NCBI GenBank assembly: GCA_004009845.1
Contig: RMBW01000017.1
Coordinates: 248,001 to 312,000 of the forward strand
DNA length: 64,000 nucleotides
Direction of reading: 5' to 3'
Source of the DNA: Davidsoniella eucalypti
Lineage: Eukaryota > Ascomycota > Sordariomycetes > Microascales > Ceratocystidaceae
Shown: positions 27,001 to 38,929 of the stretch, piece by piece
How the letters are laid out: every line of letters starts with the position of its first letter
How positions within the stretch are numbered: position 1 is the stretch's first letter
Notes under the pieces: model-generated
Told to the model about the DNA's origin: nothing
Databases searched by the model: none
The model's input: the letters and a program-made list of their open reading frames with translations, nothing else
Program-made: the position numbers and the translations under genes

Positions 27001-27653
27001 AAGCTCCTTCGTGCTCCCATTCTGAGATCCATTTAAGCTCCATTTAAAAGCACTACACTTGAGGCACTTGAGGCACTCTGAAAAACCTCTTGTTATAACT
27101 GTTGCTATTTTTTCTTCTATATTTGTTCTTTCTTCTTCTTTACCTGTGCAACTATTATAATATTTCACTGTTGTCGAACTCGACAAGCTTCTTTCTTTTC
27201 TCCCCTAATCTGCATCTTGCTTTTCTTTCTTCTACTCAAACCAAGATCCCAATCTCGCCTTCTCTCCCTCACTTGTCAATCGTACTGCATCAAAGCTGAC
27301 GCTAAGAAACTGTCTGCTTACTGACATATTGATTCTGCCACCGCTCCGCCATTGCTCCATTGCTTTGGCCATTCCAGTCCAAACAACCGACTCTTTATCT
27401 CTGTCTATATCTCATCCGCCATCCCTTGTCTCGTCGCCCGCCCATTCTTCTTCCTGGCCTTGTATATATGCAATACTATTAAGTCATCTTTGGGTTTTCT
27501 CGACAGCTCTCTTAATTTACGCCTCTGAACTAGCGACCACTAGTTGCGCCGCTATCGTCACTGCGCTCCTCAATATCTTCCCTGCGACCTGCTGACCGCC
27601 GGCCTTCGTGCCTTTACCTTACATCACATCACCCATAGTCCATTATCTGCATT
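21079..27653. other. Gene-free 6.6 kb stretch
   Basis: No gene was recognised. A (GATGGT)n tract lies at 21253-21281 in the NST1 5' region, and a short (TG)n at 25798-25813. An ATATCACGTG site is at 23408-23417. The region from about 26500 to 27653 becomes pyrimidine-rich and is probably the promoter and 5' leader of the Rho2-like gene. Reading frames at 26098-26484 and 25291-25761 show no conserved features. Confidence 0.5.
21253..21281. repeat. (GATGGT)n microsatellite
   Basis: Nearly five GATGGT units are read directly, 175 bp upstream of the NST1 start. Confidence 0.9.
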
Positions 27654-28759
27654 ATGTCAGGCACGGCTGCGAATGCGATCCGGAGGTTCGTCTTATCTAT
27701 CACCGACCTGCCCATGCCACACACATCTCTACTACCCACGGCGCATTATCCTGGGCTGTACCCACCATTGATATTGTGCCTTGGGGGGTGAGAGGGGCGA
27801 GAATTCCCACGGAACTGTCAACTAATCGCAGCCTCTCAACTATAGGAAGCTTGTCATAATTGGCGATGGTGCTTGCGGCAAGACCTCGTTGCTCAGTGTG
27901 TTTACTCTGGGCTACTTCCCAACTGTAAGTTATGCTCCCTCTTTCTTGCACATAGCATTGTTATCTTGTGCTCTTTCACTAACTTTTCTGGTAGCGCTAT
28001 GTGAGTCTTTCGCCGACCGACCTATTCAGGACAACCTGCCTCGCCTACCCATCGAACCGTCGCGAACTATACTGACTCGGCTACCGATAGATCCCAACTG
28101 TTTTCGAAAACTACGTAACCGATTGCCGTGTCGATGGCAAGTCTGTCCAGCTTGCCCTCTGGGATACCGCAGGCCAAGAAGACTACGAACGGTTGCGCCC
28201 ATTGGCCTACGCAAAAGCACATGTGATTCTAGTTGGTTTTGCGGTAGATACACCCGACTCTTTGGATAATGTGAAGCACAAGGTGCGTAATTATATCTAT
28301 CCCCGTTTCGCATTCAATGCATGGCCACGCATATCCACTCTTCGAGGAAGACCCCTCTACCCTTCTGTAGTTGCATCAAGTGGCCCAAGCTACACCCGTG
28401 GACTGGCATCTTAGACCCCTCCAATAGTGAGTGACCCATTGCTAACAAATAATATTCTTGTCGTATAGTGGGTTGAAGAAGCCAGTCGACTCTGTCCCAA
28501 CGTTCCAATCATCCTCGTCGGCCTTAAGAAAGATCTGCGCGACGACCCAGTCGCCATTGAAGAGCAACGCAAAAAGTCATTACCGTTTGTGACTACGCGA
28601 GAAGGCGAAGGGGTTGCTAGCGAGATCGGAGCCCGTCGCTATCTGGAGTGCTCGAGCTTGACAGGTGAAGGTGTAGACGACGTTTTCGAGGCTGCCACTC
28701 GTGCTGCGCTTCTGACCTTTGAAAAGGGCGAGGGCACTGGCTGCTGCATCGTCCTATAG
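27654..28759 (+). CDS. RHO2: Rho-family small GTPase, Rho2-like
   Basis: This is a membrane-anchored molecular switch of the Rho family; Rho2 proteins act in cell-wall integrity and polarity. I reconstruct five exons: 27654-27685, 27846-27924, 27995-28000, 28091-28282 and 28469-28759, giving 199 residues with the frame preserved. Visible motifs are the P-loop GDGACGKTS (17-25), switch I FPTRYIPTVFENY, switch II WDTAGQEDYERLRP, the guanine-specificity region LVGLKKDLRD, ECSSLTGEG, and a C-terminal CCIVL. The CIVL box predicts geranylgeranylation, and the preceding Cys a possible palmitate. Exon 3 is only 6 nt (CGC TAT, Arg-Tyr); without it two residues always present in this loop would be missing. 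The first intron uses a weak donor, GTTCGT, so exon 1 is the least certain part, although its SGTAANAIRR peptide fits Rho2 N termini. Assignment to Rho2 rather than Rho1/Rho3 rests on remembered sequence similarity. Confidence 0.9.
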
Positions 28760-29913
28760 CGGAGAGGTCAACCGATAGCCTTTGTGTAGCCTCACAAACG
28801 CAGTCACTTTGTCGATCTCTCAGTGTTGCTCTCTCCTTACCAACTGTCTCTAAAAAGTACCTTCAAAACGTATAATGGCCTTCGTTTCTGGTGGACTAGT
28901 AGTCGCTTGCTAGCTGGCCACCCACATGTTGGCCTATCATGGAAGGGTTCATGATCTCTATTCAAGAAAGATAATCGATTTGTATCGATGGGTGGTTCCT
29001 CCACCTAAAGATTTTTGAGGTATGGCCGGCCTTGGCTGTTCAAAGTGTGTCTCTACATATAATGGGCACATGGGATTCTTCGACTCATCGTCCCATTTCG
29101 ATTTATACTCACTTGCTCTTTGGTCTCATATAAAAGCAGTGCCGGTCAACTATATTTACTAGTTGCCGGTACCGAAAAACTCTTTCTGGCCTTCTCTTTC
29201 CTACTTTATCTTTTCTTTCTCTTGGCTTTCTTTCCATCGCGTTTATCTGGCATATTTTGTTCTGTTATCGTTTCACGGCGTTCTACTTCTCCTTTTTTGG
29301 ATTCCTCTATGCATTTATTGTTGCACAGCTTGTAATTTCTTTGTTAGTTTTACCTCGGCTTTAATGAGGTGTTTACGTCGAGACTCTTTTTTTTCTCTGT
29401 TTTTTATACTAAGAGCTCGACTTATACATTACTCATGTGAGTGCTCACATTATATGTTTGATTATAATGCAATGTAATGAATGGCTTGACTCATTGCAAG
29501 AAACGGGTTTATATGCATGATCCTGTAAGAAAAGTGTATATGTGTATGTGACGTAATACTTTATTTAGAAAGTGATATAAAAATATTAAACAAATGGGAA
29601 GTAATAAATGACGATACACAAGGAAAGATAGGACCATAAGCTTGTTTTGTCTCCCTAGTGTGCTAGGTTATCTAGTATATAACATATAATTTTACACGGA
29701 GCCATCCGATAGACTCTCTGATCAACACCCTCCCAAGACTGCTTTTGATGACAGCCTGTCTCTTTCCACCTTCTCAACTTCATTGAGACAACCTATTCTT
29801 TTGTTGAGGATCTGCTTTGCCACGCATGCTGTAGTTATTGTATGTGACACTAACAGTCATGACTTGTCCCCTTCCACAAATCAAGGAAGTCAGCCCATTC
29901 TGTGCTCTATGCT
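28760..29913. other. Convergent 3' intergenic region
   Basis: Spacer between the convergent Rho2-like and mL40 genes. It is T-rich on the plus strand around 29160-29420, and no gene was seen. Confidence 0.6.
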
Positions 29914-30456
29914 TTACCGTTTCCAGTTGTGGTCCCAAGCAACCTTTGACGGTGTTTCAGTCTGGAAGCGAGCATACTCGATAGGCACAGAGCCGTTGTT
30001 GTAGACATTGACCTTTTCCATGGCCACACGGTAGAGATAGCCCTCGCCCTTATCACCCGGGCCACTAGTAAGACGAAGTTCTTCACAGGCATTGCTAAGA
30101 CCCTGCTGCATGCGCATGAGTTCGCGGTTATTGGCGGCGGTTTTATTGCGAACGAATACCATCCAGGCGCGGTGAATGGCCCAGTGTCGTAGCCAGCGGT
30201 TACGGGCCATGCGGAGGGTGGGCGGGGCACGGGCAAAGAGGCCTGTCTTGAGGGAGCGGACTTTGACTTGGTTCTCGGCGGTTGCCTTGTCGACTGAACC
30301 CTTCTTTTTCTTCTTGAGAAGGGTAGCGCTGCTGCTGAAGGACGAGGTCTGAGATGGTACGGCTGAGATGGTTGTGTGGGTGGTGGTGCTGGTGAGGAGT
30401 GTCGGGCGGCCGAGAAGGCTGCGGCCGAGACACCGCATCGATGGTAATAACGCCAT
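29914..30456 (-). CDS. MRPL28: Mitochondrial large-subunit ribosomal protein mL40 (MRPL28 family)
   Basis: Structural protein of the mitochondrial 54S subunit. The single exon encodes 180 residues. The first ~45 residues are Ser/Thr/Arg-rich with no acidic residues, as expected for a mitochondrial presequence, followed by a KKKKK run. The conserved body includes RAWMVFVRNK, MQQGLSNACEELRLT, LYRVAMEKVNV, and the C-terminal signature PIEYARFQTETPSKVAWDHNWKR, whose Tyr/Ala/Arg and QTETP elements are typical of fungal mL40. The start follows a purine-poor leader and gives the expected family length. The gene diverges from the Tre1-like gene across 1.8 kb. An ATATCACGTG site lies about 340 bp upstream of the start. 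Confidence 0.88.
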   Translation of the reverse strand: MALLPSMRCLGRSLLGRPTLLTSTTTHTTISAVPSQTSSFSSSATLLKKKKKGSVDKATAENQVKVRSLKTGLFARAPPTLRMARNRWLRHWAIHRAWMVFVRNKTAANNRELMRMQQGLSNACEELRLTSGPGDKGEGYLYRVAMEKVNVYNNGSVPIEYARFQTETPSKVAWDHNWKR

Positions 30457-32294
30457 TGTAGGAACTTGTCTGTGTGTGCGGTATGTGTAGATGTGTAGAC
30501 TTTTCGAGTGAATATCACTATATAGAGTCTAGCCGGAGCTTTCGATATCGACAGTTCTTGTATGTGGAGAGACGGTGCCTCGCTCAAACGTGAAGAGGGA
30601 ATACAAGTAGTATCAGAGGAATGGATAATAAAAAATGATGTCCTATAGATATGTGCGCAGTAAACCAATTGTACGCCGGGAATTGTTGAAATGCAACTGA
30701 CAATGGAAACACTTCGTTATAGTTGAAGCTTTACTTGGTTGTTTTGCACGCATCCCACCATGGACAAATCAATTATCAAATGCAAAAATATGATATCACG
30801 TGCGATAGACCCTAGTTACTAGCACATTAACCCTGGCGAAAATGGGAGGGAGCGGGCTTGTTGTAATAATTTTTTTTCTTTTTCAATTCATTTTCATCAA
30901 GGTGGAAATGGAGCTTAAGATACACAGTCCTGAACTAATACTAGTAGACAATGTAAGGACAACCTACTTCTCAACACTGAGATATAGAACATGTACTATG
31001 GTTTCGTTTTCAACTTCTAATCCTTTCCGGGGAAAACCACCTCAATTAGGTAGCTTGTTTTAATTAACAGATCCGCACTACCAAGGAGGCAACGAGTGTA
31101 CATTTGTAATAAAGCTTTTTTTTGTAATAAAGCTTTTTTCAAATACATGTTGAAGCAAGAAAGAGATATGACAGCTTCCGGCATTGGATTTGACCGTGAC
31201 ACCTTGGAGAATGTAAAGCATCGTGATAGCTGATAGATCGTATGATATGTGATAGCTTCAAGTTTTAGTATAAGCGAAGCTAGCTGGACTACCCATTTTT
31301 GAATTTTGGGCTGCCCACAGCTTAATGTCGATTATTGAAGTTAGTGTTTCGATCTATTCGATGCTAAACATCTTGCACTTTGGTTATTTCTTTTTCAAAG
31401 ACAAAACAACAGAGGTTTTATGATTTGTCCCCATCCAGCACTTAGAGAAAAAGTGCTGCCAGTGCTTTTCAAGGCGACTGGAGAAGTTGCTCTCTTGCTC
31501 TTGCTTTGGCTTGTACAACTATGTACATATAGTCGTCATTTCTGTGTAGAGGAGCAATTGCAGCGATTTTTTTCCGTAAATGAAGTAGTAGTTGCTGGGC
31601 CTTTTCTCTTTTTATTGCCGTATTATTTCGCTCCCACACTAACAAAGCGGCCGAGTCGCACACTATTAACGAATGGATGTTGAAATTATTTCTCCCTGTA
31701 ACTATTGCATTTTGCTTAATTATTTATCAGGCGGCCGGTGCAGTTCAATTCACGATTTGCCGTTCGGATCTCTTGTGCTGTCAAGTTTATTTCATCCCTT
31801 TTTATCTCTTCAATTATCTTGCCTGCTCTTGCCCTCTTACCACGCTCGTTTGGCTATTTATTCAATTTTTATTCAATTTTTTTTTTCATTCTACAGCAGC
31901 AGGTAGTTGCTCGGCTTCTGTACAGATTACGTTGGCTGATCCACTCCCCGCGACCTTTTTCTTCTTTCTTCTTTATTATACCATCATCACCACAAACAAA
32001 GCAACGCTCTCCTTTTGAGCATCATCGTCGGATTCTCTATTGGCATCTCTGATACAGAGATTGCATTGTATGCTGGCCAACGGTCATTTGTCGACGACGC
32101 ATAACCACGAATTAATGCAGCAAAGCCTTCCTTGGTCTAGGCTATCCACTCCGTACTTCCTAAGCTATCGGAGCCTCGACCTGACAACAACCCACGATCG
32201 CGACTCGATTCCGATCCGACCCTGATAACGAAGATAACGACGTCTATAATCGGTCCTATACTAGCTATAGCTAAAGACATCGCAGTTGCCCACA
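30457..32294. other. Divergent promoter region
   Basis: Shared upstream region of mL40 (-) and the Tre1-like gene (+). It carries ATATCACGTG at 30793-30802, a direct repeat of TGTAATAAAGCTTTTTT at about 31105-31139, and strong pyrimidine tracts at 31870-32000 before the plus-strand gene. No coding gene was recognised. Confidence 0.5.
30793..30802. promoter_or_regulatory. ATATCACGTG E-box-like site
   Basis: An exact ATATCACGTG lies about 340 bp upstream of mL40. RTCACGTG is a known binding core for Cbf1/Pho4-type bHLH factors. Binding here is inferred only. Confidence 0.35.
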
Positions 32295-35072
32295 ATGCCG
32301 CCCAGCAGAGGCCGGTATGATGCCGTGCCGCCAATCCCGTCCTACGAAGAAGCCGTGGCTTCCGGAACGCTATGGGACGGCGACGCCCATGACGACGACA
32401 GCCTCTTGGCCACGAGCCCCGTGCCGCCTCCAGCCAATGCCGGCCGCCATCATCGCGGCGGCTATCGGCCACCGACAGTTGAGACTGACGACGAGGGCAG
32501 CGACTGGTCCAGCGAAGACGAGGACTCAGAGACGGCCGAGGTGCGCCGCGAGATCGAGGAGATGGAGGTCGACGATGAAGACGCTGCTGCTGCGCGCCGA
32601 CGGTCGCTAATGCGGCTGTGGCGTCGCCGGATAGAGAATATCCCAAATACGTTCAAGCTGCCGCAATGGGCTACCCCGTGGCGCAACTGGGACATGCCGT
32701 CCATCAACTTCCCGCGCATTCCCGGCTTTAGCAACTACGGCGAGCCAGGGCTGTACGGCGACTCGATGCCATCGCGGACCGAGCGGCCCGTCTGGCTACA
32801 GTGGTTACCGCAGTTCGAGACGGCCACACTGTTCGTGCTCATGGCCAGGACCTTTGTGGCCTTCATAGTTGTTGGCATCATCTATCTGATATTCTCTACT
32901 GATCTCCTGACATCTATTGCCCGCAAGATGGGCAGTGGTGTGCACGTGAGTCCAGAGCATCTGCGCGTATATCTGCAAACCCATCTCAGCCCATCGGAAA
33001 TGCGCGACACCGTTCAGCACTTTACCAGCTATGCCCACGTGGCCGGAACTGAAGGCGACTACGAGCTTTCGCGTGACTTGCACCGCAAGTTTCTGGAGGC
33101 AGGCCTAGACGAGGTCTCGACCGAAGAGTTCTACGTCTACCTAAATTACCCCAGAGATGGTGGCCGTGCTGTGGAAATTCTCAGCAACGACGGCTCCAAG
33201 ATCGAATGGACGGCCAAGCTCGAAGAAGATGCGCACGGTACTATTGCTGCCGGCCATCAAACCTTTGCTTTCCATGGCCATTCCAAGTCTGGCGTTGCAT
33301 CTGGACCTCTTGTATACGCCAACTTCGGTACCCGGGACGACTTCAAGTACCTGACTGAGAAGAACATGGCTCAAGACGCCATTGCCCTGATCCGCAGCGG
33401 TGGTTCTTCTGTGTCCCCTGCATTGCAAATCCGTGCTGCCGAACTTGCCGGATGTAAGGGCGTGTTGATCTACAGCGACCCCGGCGACAACGGTTTCGTC
33501 CCTGGAACCTCACAGAATGGACCTCATATGCCAGCCGACGCCGTCAAGCGCGCATCTGTTAGCAATGGCAATCTCATCATCGGCGACGTTCTCACGCCTG
33601 GATGGGCTAGCGAGAAGAATGCTATTCGTGTTGACCCCAATGAGTCTGAGGCGCTACCGACCATCCCGAGTCTGCCGCTTGCCTGGCGTGATGCCAAGGT
33701 GCTTCTGCAGCACCTCAAGGGTTTTGGGCTGGAAACTGATGAAGCATGGCACGGTGCTGTTCCTGGTGTTGAGGCTTGGTGGACAGGCAATAGCTCAGGG
33801 CCAGTTGTCCGTTTACGCAACGAGCAGGATGAGGAGCGCAAGCAGACTATCTGGAATGTTTACGGCAAGATTGAAGGCTCTGAGCAGAACGAGCGTTCGG
33901 TAGTTATCGGTAACCACCGTGATGCCTGGGCGTTTGGCGCCAGTGGTCCACATAGTGGTACCGCCGTTATGCTGGAACTTGTGCGTGTCTTTGGAGCCCT
34001 GCGGCTTGACGGCTGGTCGCCCCTACGAAGCATCGAGTTCATGTCATGGGATGCCGGTGACTACAACATGATTGGCTCGACCGAGTATGTTGAGCGACAC
34101 GAGCAGTATGTGCGCGAGAACGCTATTGCATACATCAATCTAGACTCGGCCGTTGAAGGCACGGAACTACATGCAGCCGGTTCACCTATGTTTAGCAAGG
34201 CGTTGTTGCGCGTACTCGAACACGTGCAGGACCCCGTTAACAACCAAACATTGCGCGAACTCTGGGAGGCTCGGTCTGGCCATATAGAACCGTTGGGTAT
34301 GAACGGCGACTGGGTGCCTTTCCGCGACATTGGTGGTTCGTCTGTCCTAGACCTCAAGTTCTCAGGTCACAAGTACCCGGCTGACTCAGCCTACAATACG
34401 TTCGAATGGGTCGACAAGGTCGGTGACCCGGGCTTTGCCTACCATCACCTCATGTGCGAAGTTGTCGGCTTACTCGCTCTCGAACTCTCTGATCGTTGGG
34501 TTGTCCCCCTCGATGCCGGCGCATTCGGTATAGCATTGCTTGGCTGGAGTAAAGACCTGGGCGCTTGGATCAAGAAAACGCTCGGCGATGAAGCTGCCAA
34601 GTCTGTCAGCGTACAGTCGCTAATCGAGGCCGTCGAGAAATACAAGGGCGGTGCCAAGACACTCGGTGACTGGGAGCAACAATGGGAGGCCATTGTGCTA
34701 GCATCAGGAAACTGGGAGTCTAATGCTGTGGGCAGTCAGCGGTTAGATTATAACGACCGGTTATCTCGCATGGAAACGCTTCTTCTCGATTTGCAGAAGG
34801 GAACAGGGGTAAGTCATATTTCTCACACCTACCATGCCCTACTTTGAAATACCACATGCTAACTCATTTTCCTTCGATAGCTGGCTGGACGTACTCAATT
34901 CAAGCACGCCGTTTATGGGCCAAGACTTTGGCCTGAAACAGCGTCGAATAGCGATCCTTTCCCGGGAATCCGTGATGCCGTAGCCGATGGGAATCTCGAT
35001 GAGGCGAGGAAGCTGATCGAACGGACGACAACTGTCGTGCTTGAAGCGGCGTTGGATCTTCAACTCACGTAA
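32295..35072 (+). CDS. Transferrin-receptor-like (Tre1/M28B) membrane protein, catalytic ligands lost
   Basis: This is a type II membrane protein of the glutamate carboxypeptidase/transferrin receptor family. The two exons, 32295-34808 and 34881-35072 (72-nt intron, GTAAGT...GATAG), encode 901 residues. Order of parts: a cytosolic N terminus with IPSYEEA (14-20, resembling a PY-type ubiquitin-ligase motif) and an acidic patch (64-98); a membrane helix near 177-200; a PA-type insert (about 330-450); the M28 fold (530-740); and a C-terminal dimerisation domain with FKHAVYGP and GIRDA. Compared with glutamate carboxypeptidase II, His541 and Asp617 are kept. The bridging Asp is Gly551, the catalytic Glu pair is Gly588-Asp589, and the last His is missing from YPADSAYN. 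It is therefore probably not a peptidase. Yeast Tre1/Tre2 are similar inactive proteins that help deliver metal transporters to the vacuole; that role is inferred here. Confidence 0.9.
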
Positions 35073-35924
35073 GAGAGAAAGAATTACGATGAAGGGAAAA
35101 TCGTATGTCTAGGTCATATGTAAGCAAGTCTATCTTAAATACAGTAAGACTTGGTCTATGTCTGTATCTGGGTTTTTCTTTACCGGTTCTTCTTTCGTTT
35201 TTATTTTGTTCCTTTGTTTTGGAGTTCCCGCGTTTTATTCCTGGGTGGCCTGTTTACTCTTTTATTATATTTTTACACTTCTTCTTTTGCGTACCATCTG
35301 TTTATTATCCCTCTTGTTGTTTTTGTTCCTTTTGTTTTGCCATGACACGATACAGCGTATAAATCATGTTTCTTTCTTTCTTTCTTCTTCTTCTTTCTTC
35401 ATGTTGTATATTTTCTTATATTTTTTTGTCTATCTTCTATCATTATGCCTTGGATTTCTTTTATTATATGACCATATATCACTTTTTTCATCTTGTTTCT
35501 GTGATATTTAGATGGAAAAAGGATGAAAATAAAGTTGCTATTCAAGTTAATTTCATGCATATAAAATCTTTACAACTATCAAACTAAAAAAAAAAAAAAG
35601 TACGAGTTATACGCAACGAAACAAAAGGATGCTCAAGGAAAAACAAAAACTACTTTGAAGAAAGAAAAGAAAAAGAATCAGAGGCACCTCGTTCATAGTA
35701 CTCAAGGTTTTTAGTTTTTCTTTGCGTGCCATGCGGTATCAAAATTGCCAAACCAAAAAAATACCAAACAAAAAGCAAAAATAATATTAAAAAAGGAAAG
35801 AAAAAAACAAAGATATTTCCGTCGTCGTTTGAAGGTCATTTCATATGGTAAAAAACGGTATCCCAAGATGTAAAACTCAGATAACCTTGAGCATCATTAT
35901 CTTCCTTCTTTTTTTCTTCTTTAC
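35073..35924. other. Convergent 3' intergenic region, very T-rich then A-rich
   Basis: Spacer between the Tre1-like gene and VPS35. It is T-rich in the first half and A-rich (A14 at about 35587-35600) in the second, consistent with opposing 3' UTRs. No gene was seen. Confidence 0.6.
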
Positions 35925-38900
35925 TCATATGTCTGGATATAGCACAACACCTTCGTAGCCACGACTACGAATATTGTCCAAGGTTAGATTAAAGTGCTTA
36001 CGGGAAGCCTCGATCTGTGCGCTCTCGTGTGTATTTTGACCGAGATTAGAATGAATCAACTCGATTAGACCGTTGACGTATTTGGTCGTCACAGACTCGT
36101 TAGCCTGGTCGTAGTAGTATACGTAGCGGTCTAGTATCTCAATAAACAACTCGATCGATGTTGCCGTCTCCATGCAAGAATCGGCCACGCGAAGTGCTCG
36201 CTGGAGGCATTCGAGGACACGCTTACCGTCACGATATAGCTTGATTACGGGTTAGGGTTAGCAACTAGAATATTCACGGTAGGAAAGTACTCTTTTACTT
36301 ACATCTTTGACGATATCGTCACCCTCGCCATTAATTGTGTTGGGTGTGGCCCACCATAGGTGACTGGCTAGATAGACAGCCCGGCATTGATCTGGCTTGC
36401 GTAGTAGCTTAGCGCCGTGCTGGGCACACTTGGTAATCAATGTATCATAGTTCTCACGGCCAAAGTTACGGGTAGTATGCAGTGCAGATACAATAACGGC
36501 GACGGCCTGGAACTGGGCTTTGCTGTCGGTGATGGCTTCCTCGTAGACAGTGAAGGCCTGCGCGAAGAACTCGTAGGCAACCTCCTCGAACCCAGTGCCA
36601 TCTGCTGTCTGGCCAGCTACGCAGAACAATCGTAGTGCCAACTCTGCAGCACCGACGCCGTTGACACGTGTGTACAATGTGCTGATGGCGCTGTGCATGA
36701 ACTTGTAAAGTGCATTGCTTTGAGTCTCCCAGTTGTCAGCCAGGTACTCCTTGGCCTTGAACCGCCGGGCTAGCTTCATGCACGCCGTGATGAGCGGAGG
36801 TGTAGTTGTGCGGATGCGCTCATTTCCTTCGCTATACGCACGACGGGTCATTTGCAGTAGCTTATATTGTGTATCGTTGTCTTCGCTTTGGAGCAAATGG
36901 ACGATACGTGCCAGCCAACTCTGCTCCTCGATTGTTTCGTCTGTCTCGGTAGCCCTCCGGGGCGTCACGCCCGAGTATCCGGCAGTGGCTGCAAAACCTT
37001 CTTTGATGATGACCTTGAGAATCTCAAGAACATTCTCCAAGTCAGCTGGCTTCGAGATCAAAGTCTTGTTCTGGAGCAGACTGCGTGCAACCTCGCCAGC
37101 AAGGGCTCTGCGTGTGGTGTAGCCCTGGGCCTGGCACAAAGGCACAAAGGTAGGCAGCGACAGGGCGGTGAACACTGAGACATACCGAGTAAGAGGCGCC
37201 TGAAGTAGCGCAAGAAGGCTGTGCTGGGCAGCAGCAGAGTGGAGGTCTGCATGGCTAGCATACTCTTTGACCTTGAGTAGAGCATATTCAAGAATCTGAT
37301 CAATGTAATCGAGACGATTAGGGTAGATGTTGAGCGCCAGGTTGGCAAGAGAGACTAGCAGCGCAATAGTGTCTTGGACCGGGAGATGCTGGGCATCAAC
37401 CAAGTTCTTGACTTGAGTGAAAAATATTTCGTATAGGTTAACGTCAGCTGGAATCCCACGCTGGACTTCCTCTACCACTGGAGCCTCTTCCTTGTTCTTA
37501 TCGTCGGGCCCAGTCGAAGTCTCGCCGTTTTCGTTTTGCTCTTCTTCGGCGGAAGTTGGAGCATCTTTTGATTCGTCGTTGGTAGGTGCAGAATCTCCGT
37601 CTTTTGGAGTCTCATCGGACGTCAGCTCTGCTTCATCCCTGGATTCTGTGGGGGCAGCAGTATTCTCGGTCTCTTGAGCAGGTTCAGAGGTATTTGGTGC
37701 CTCTTCCTCAGGGGCAGCGATAGTCGGACTAGTGGGGGCGATAGCTTCTGTGGTACTAACCATTGGCTGAGATGGACCGCCCTCGTTCTGGAGACTGATG
37801 CCCTGGAGTAATTTGGAAAGAGCCTCTGACTCCCTCTCGGCTTTGTCGACCGCATCTCGACCAGTCTGACCTTCTCTCTCTGCATAATCTGAGAGACGGT
37901 CCATGATACCAATGACAATAGCTTTGACGTTGACATGAGGATTCAAGCGGGATACAGCACCGAGGAACTGATCGAGGGTGTGAAGATGGTACTCGTCGGG
38001 GAAGACTTGGGTGATGACCTCAAGCAGATACTCCTGGGCCAAGACATCGCGGCACTGCACAACCTGTTCCAGTAGTGGGCCAAGAATGGAGGACTTGTAT
38101 GTGTGGAGGTCGACCAGCTGGCTCAGACGGACAATGTTGCTACCAACGAGAAGCTGAAGCTCTTTGCGCTCGCGCGATCGCTGTTCGCGCTCTCTCGAGT
38201 GGCCTTGGTGCTGCAGACGCACCCATAGCTTGTTCATCTCAACAAAGTTGGTCAGGACAAAGTTGATGCTGTCCTGGAGGTTTCCTTCGGGACCGTCGCT
38301 CGTTCCGGATGGCAGACACTCACGGGCCTGACCGGAGAGGTAATAACGCAAAAAGAGACCGCGCACAGGATGCTGGACACCGCGAGTCATGTCCATCATA
38401 TCCTTCATCAGCTCCTTGACGGGCGCATCGGGGACGGACATGTAGGCAGTGCCGACAGTGATCATGAGGTACATTCGAGGCACGATATTGCCGGCATATT
38501 GCACCAGCTCGTATAAATCGGCTAGGTGGTTTGATGGGTGTGTTTCGCGTAGGTGGACGGAGAGGTATCGCAGGGCATCGAAAACCGCCATATACAGTTC
38601 GTAGTACTGCTTGGGGCCGAGGCTCGAAGTCCGCAGTTCAGAAACAAGCGTAGAGCTAGAGAGAGGCACACACAGAGGCCAATGTTAGCAGAAGCCAGGA
38701 GTAGGTAGATAATATGTATCAGCGGTTAACGCCGCGATGATACACTGGCGGGCGGGGCAGGACGAGGAGTAAGGGTTAAGAGGCTTGCATACCAGCACTT
38801 AAGAGCGTCCATGAGCTTCCCGGGAGTATCGAGGCATTTCCGCATCAGACCGGTCTGCTGGCGCACCGCAGTCAGGGCATCGTCTAGTAGACGAGCCTGG

Positions 38901-38929
38901 TCTTCAGGCACCGGCGTCGCAGTGGTCAT
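35925..38929 (-). CDS. VPS35: Retromer core subunit VPS35
   Basis: VPS35 is the alpha-solenoid scaffold of the endosomal retromer, binding cargo, VPS26 and VPS29 on the cytosolic face of endosomes. The exons 38929-38793, 38655-36303 and 36239-35925 (introns of 137 and 63 nt) encode 934 residues, in the family's upper range. Joined peptides match the family: LMDALKCCSTLVSELR, and IVKD followed by LYRDGKRVLECLQRAL. The VPS26-binding motif appears as PRMYL (105-109) instead of PRLYL, in VPRMYLMITVGTAY. A low-complexity acidic Pro/Ser/Thr/Glu-rich stretch (about 338-441) interrupts the solenoid before GIPADVNLYEIFF. The C terminus has the expected LFIEILDRYVYYYD and KHFNLTLDNI elements. I chose the ATG at 38929 because it has a good context and is the first in frame. 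The last intron's branch region lies inside a CTAACCCTAACCC stretch. Confidence 0.95.

Noticed and set aside
32286..32294. Three-codon longer start for the Tre1-like gene
   Set aside because: It begins with TTG. The true first ATG is at 32295.
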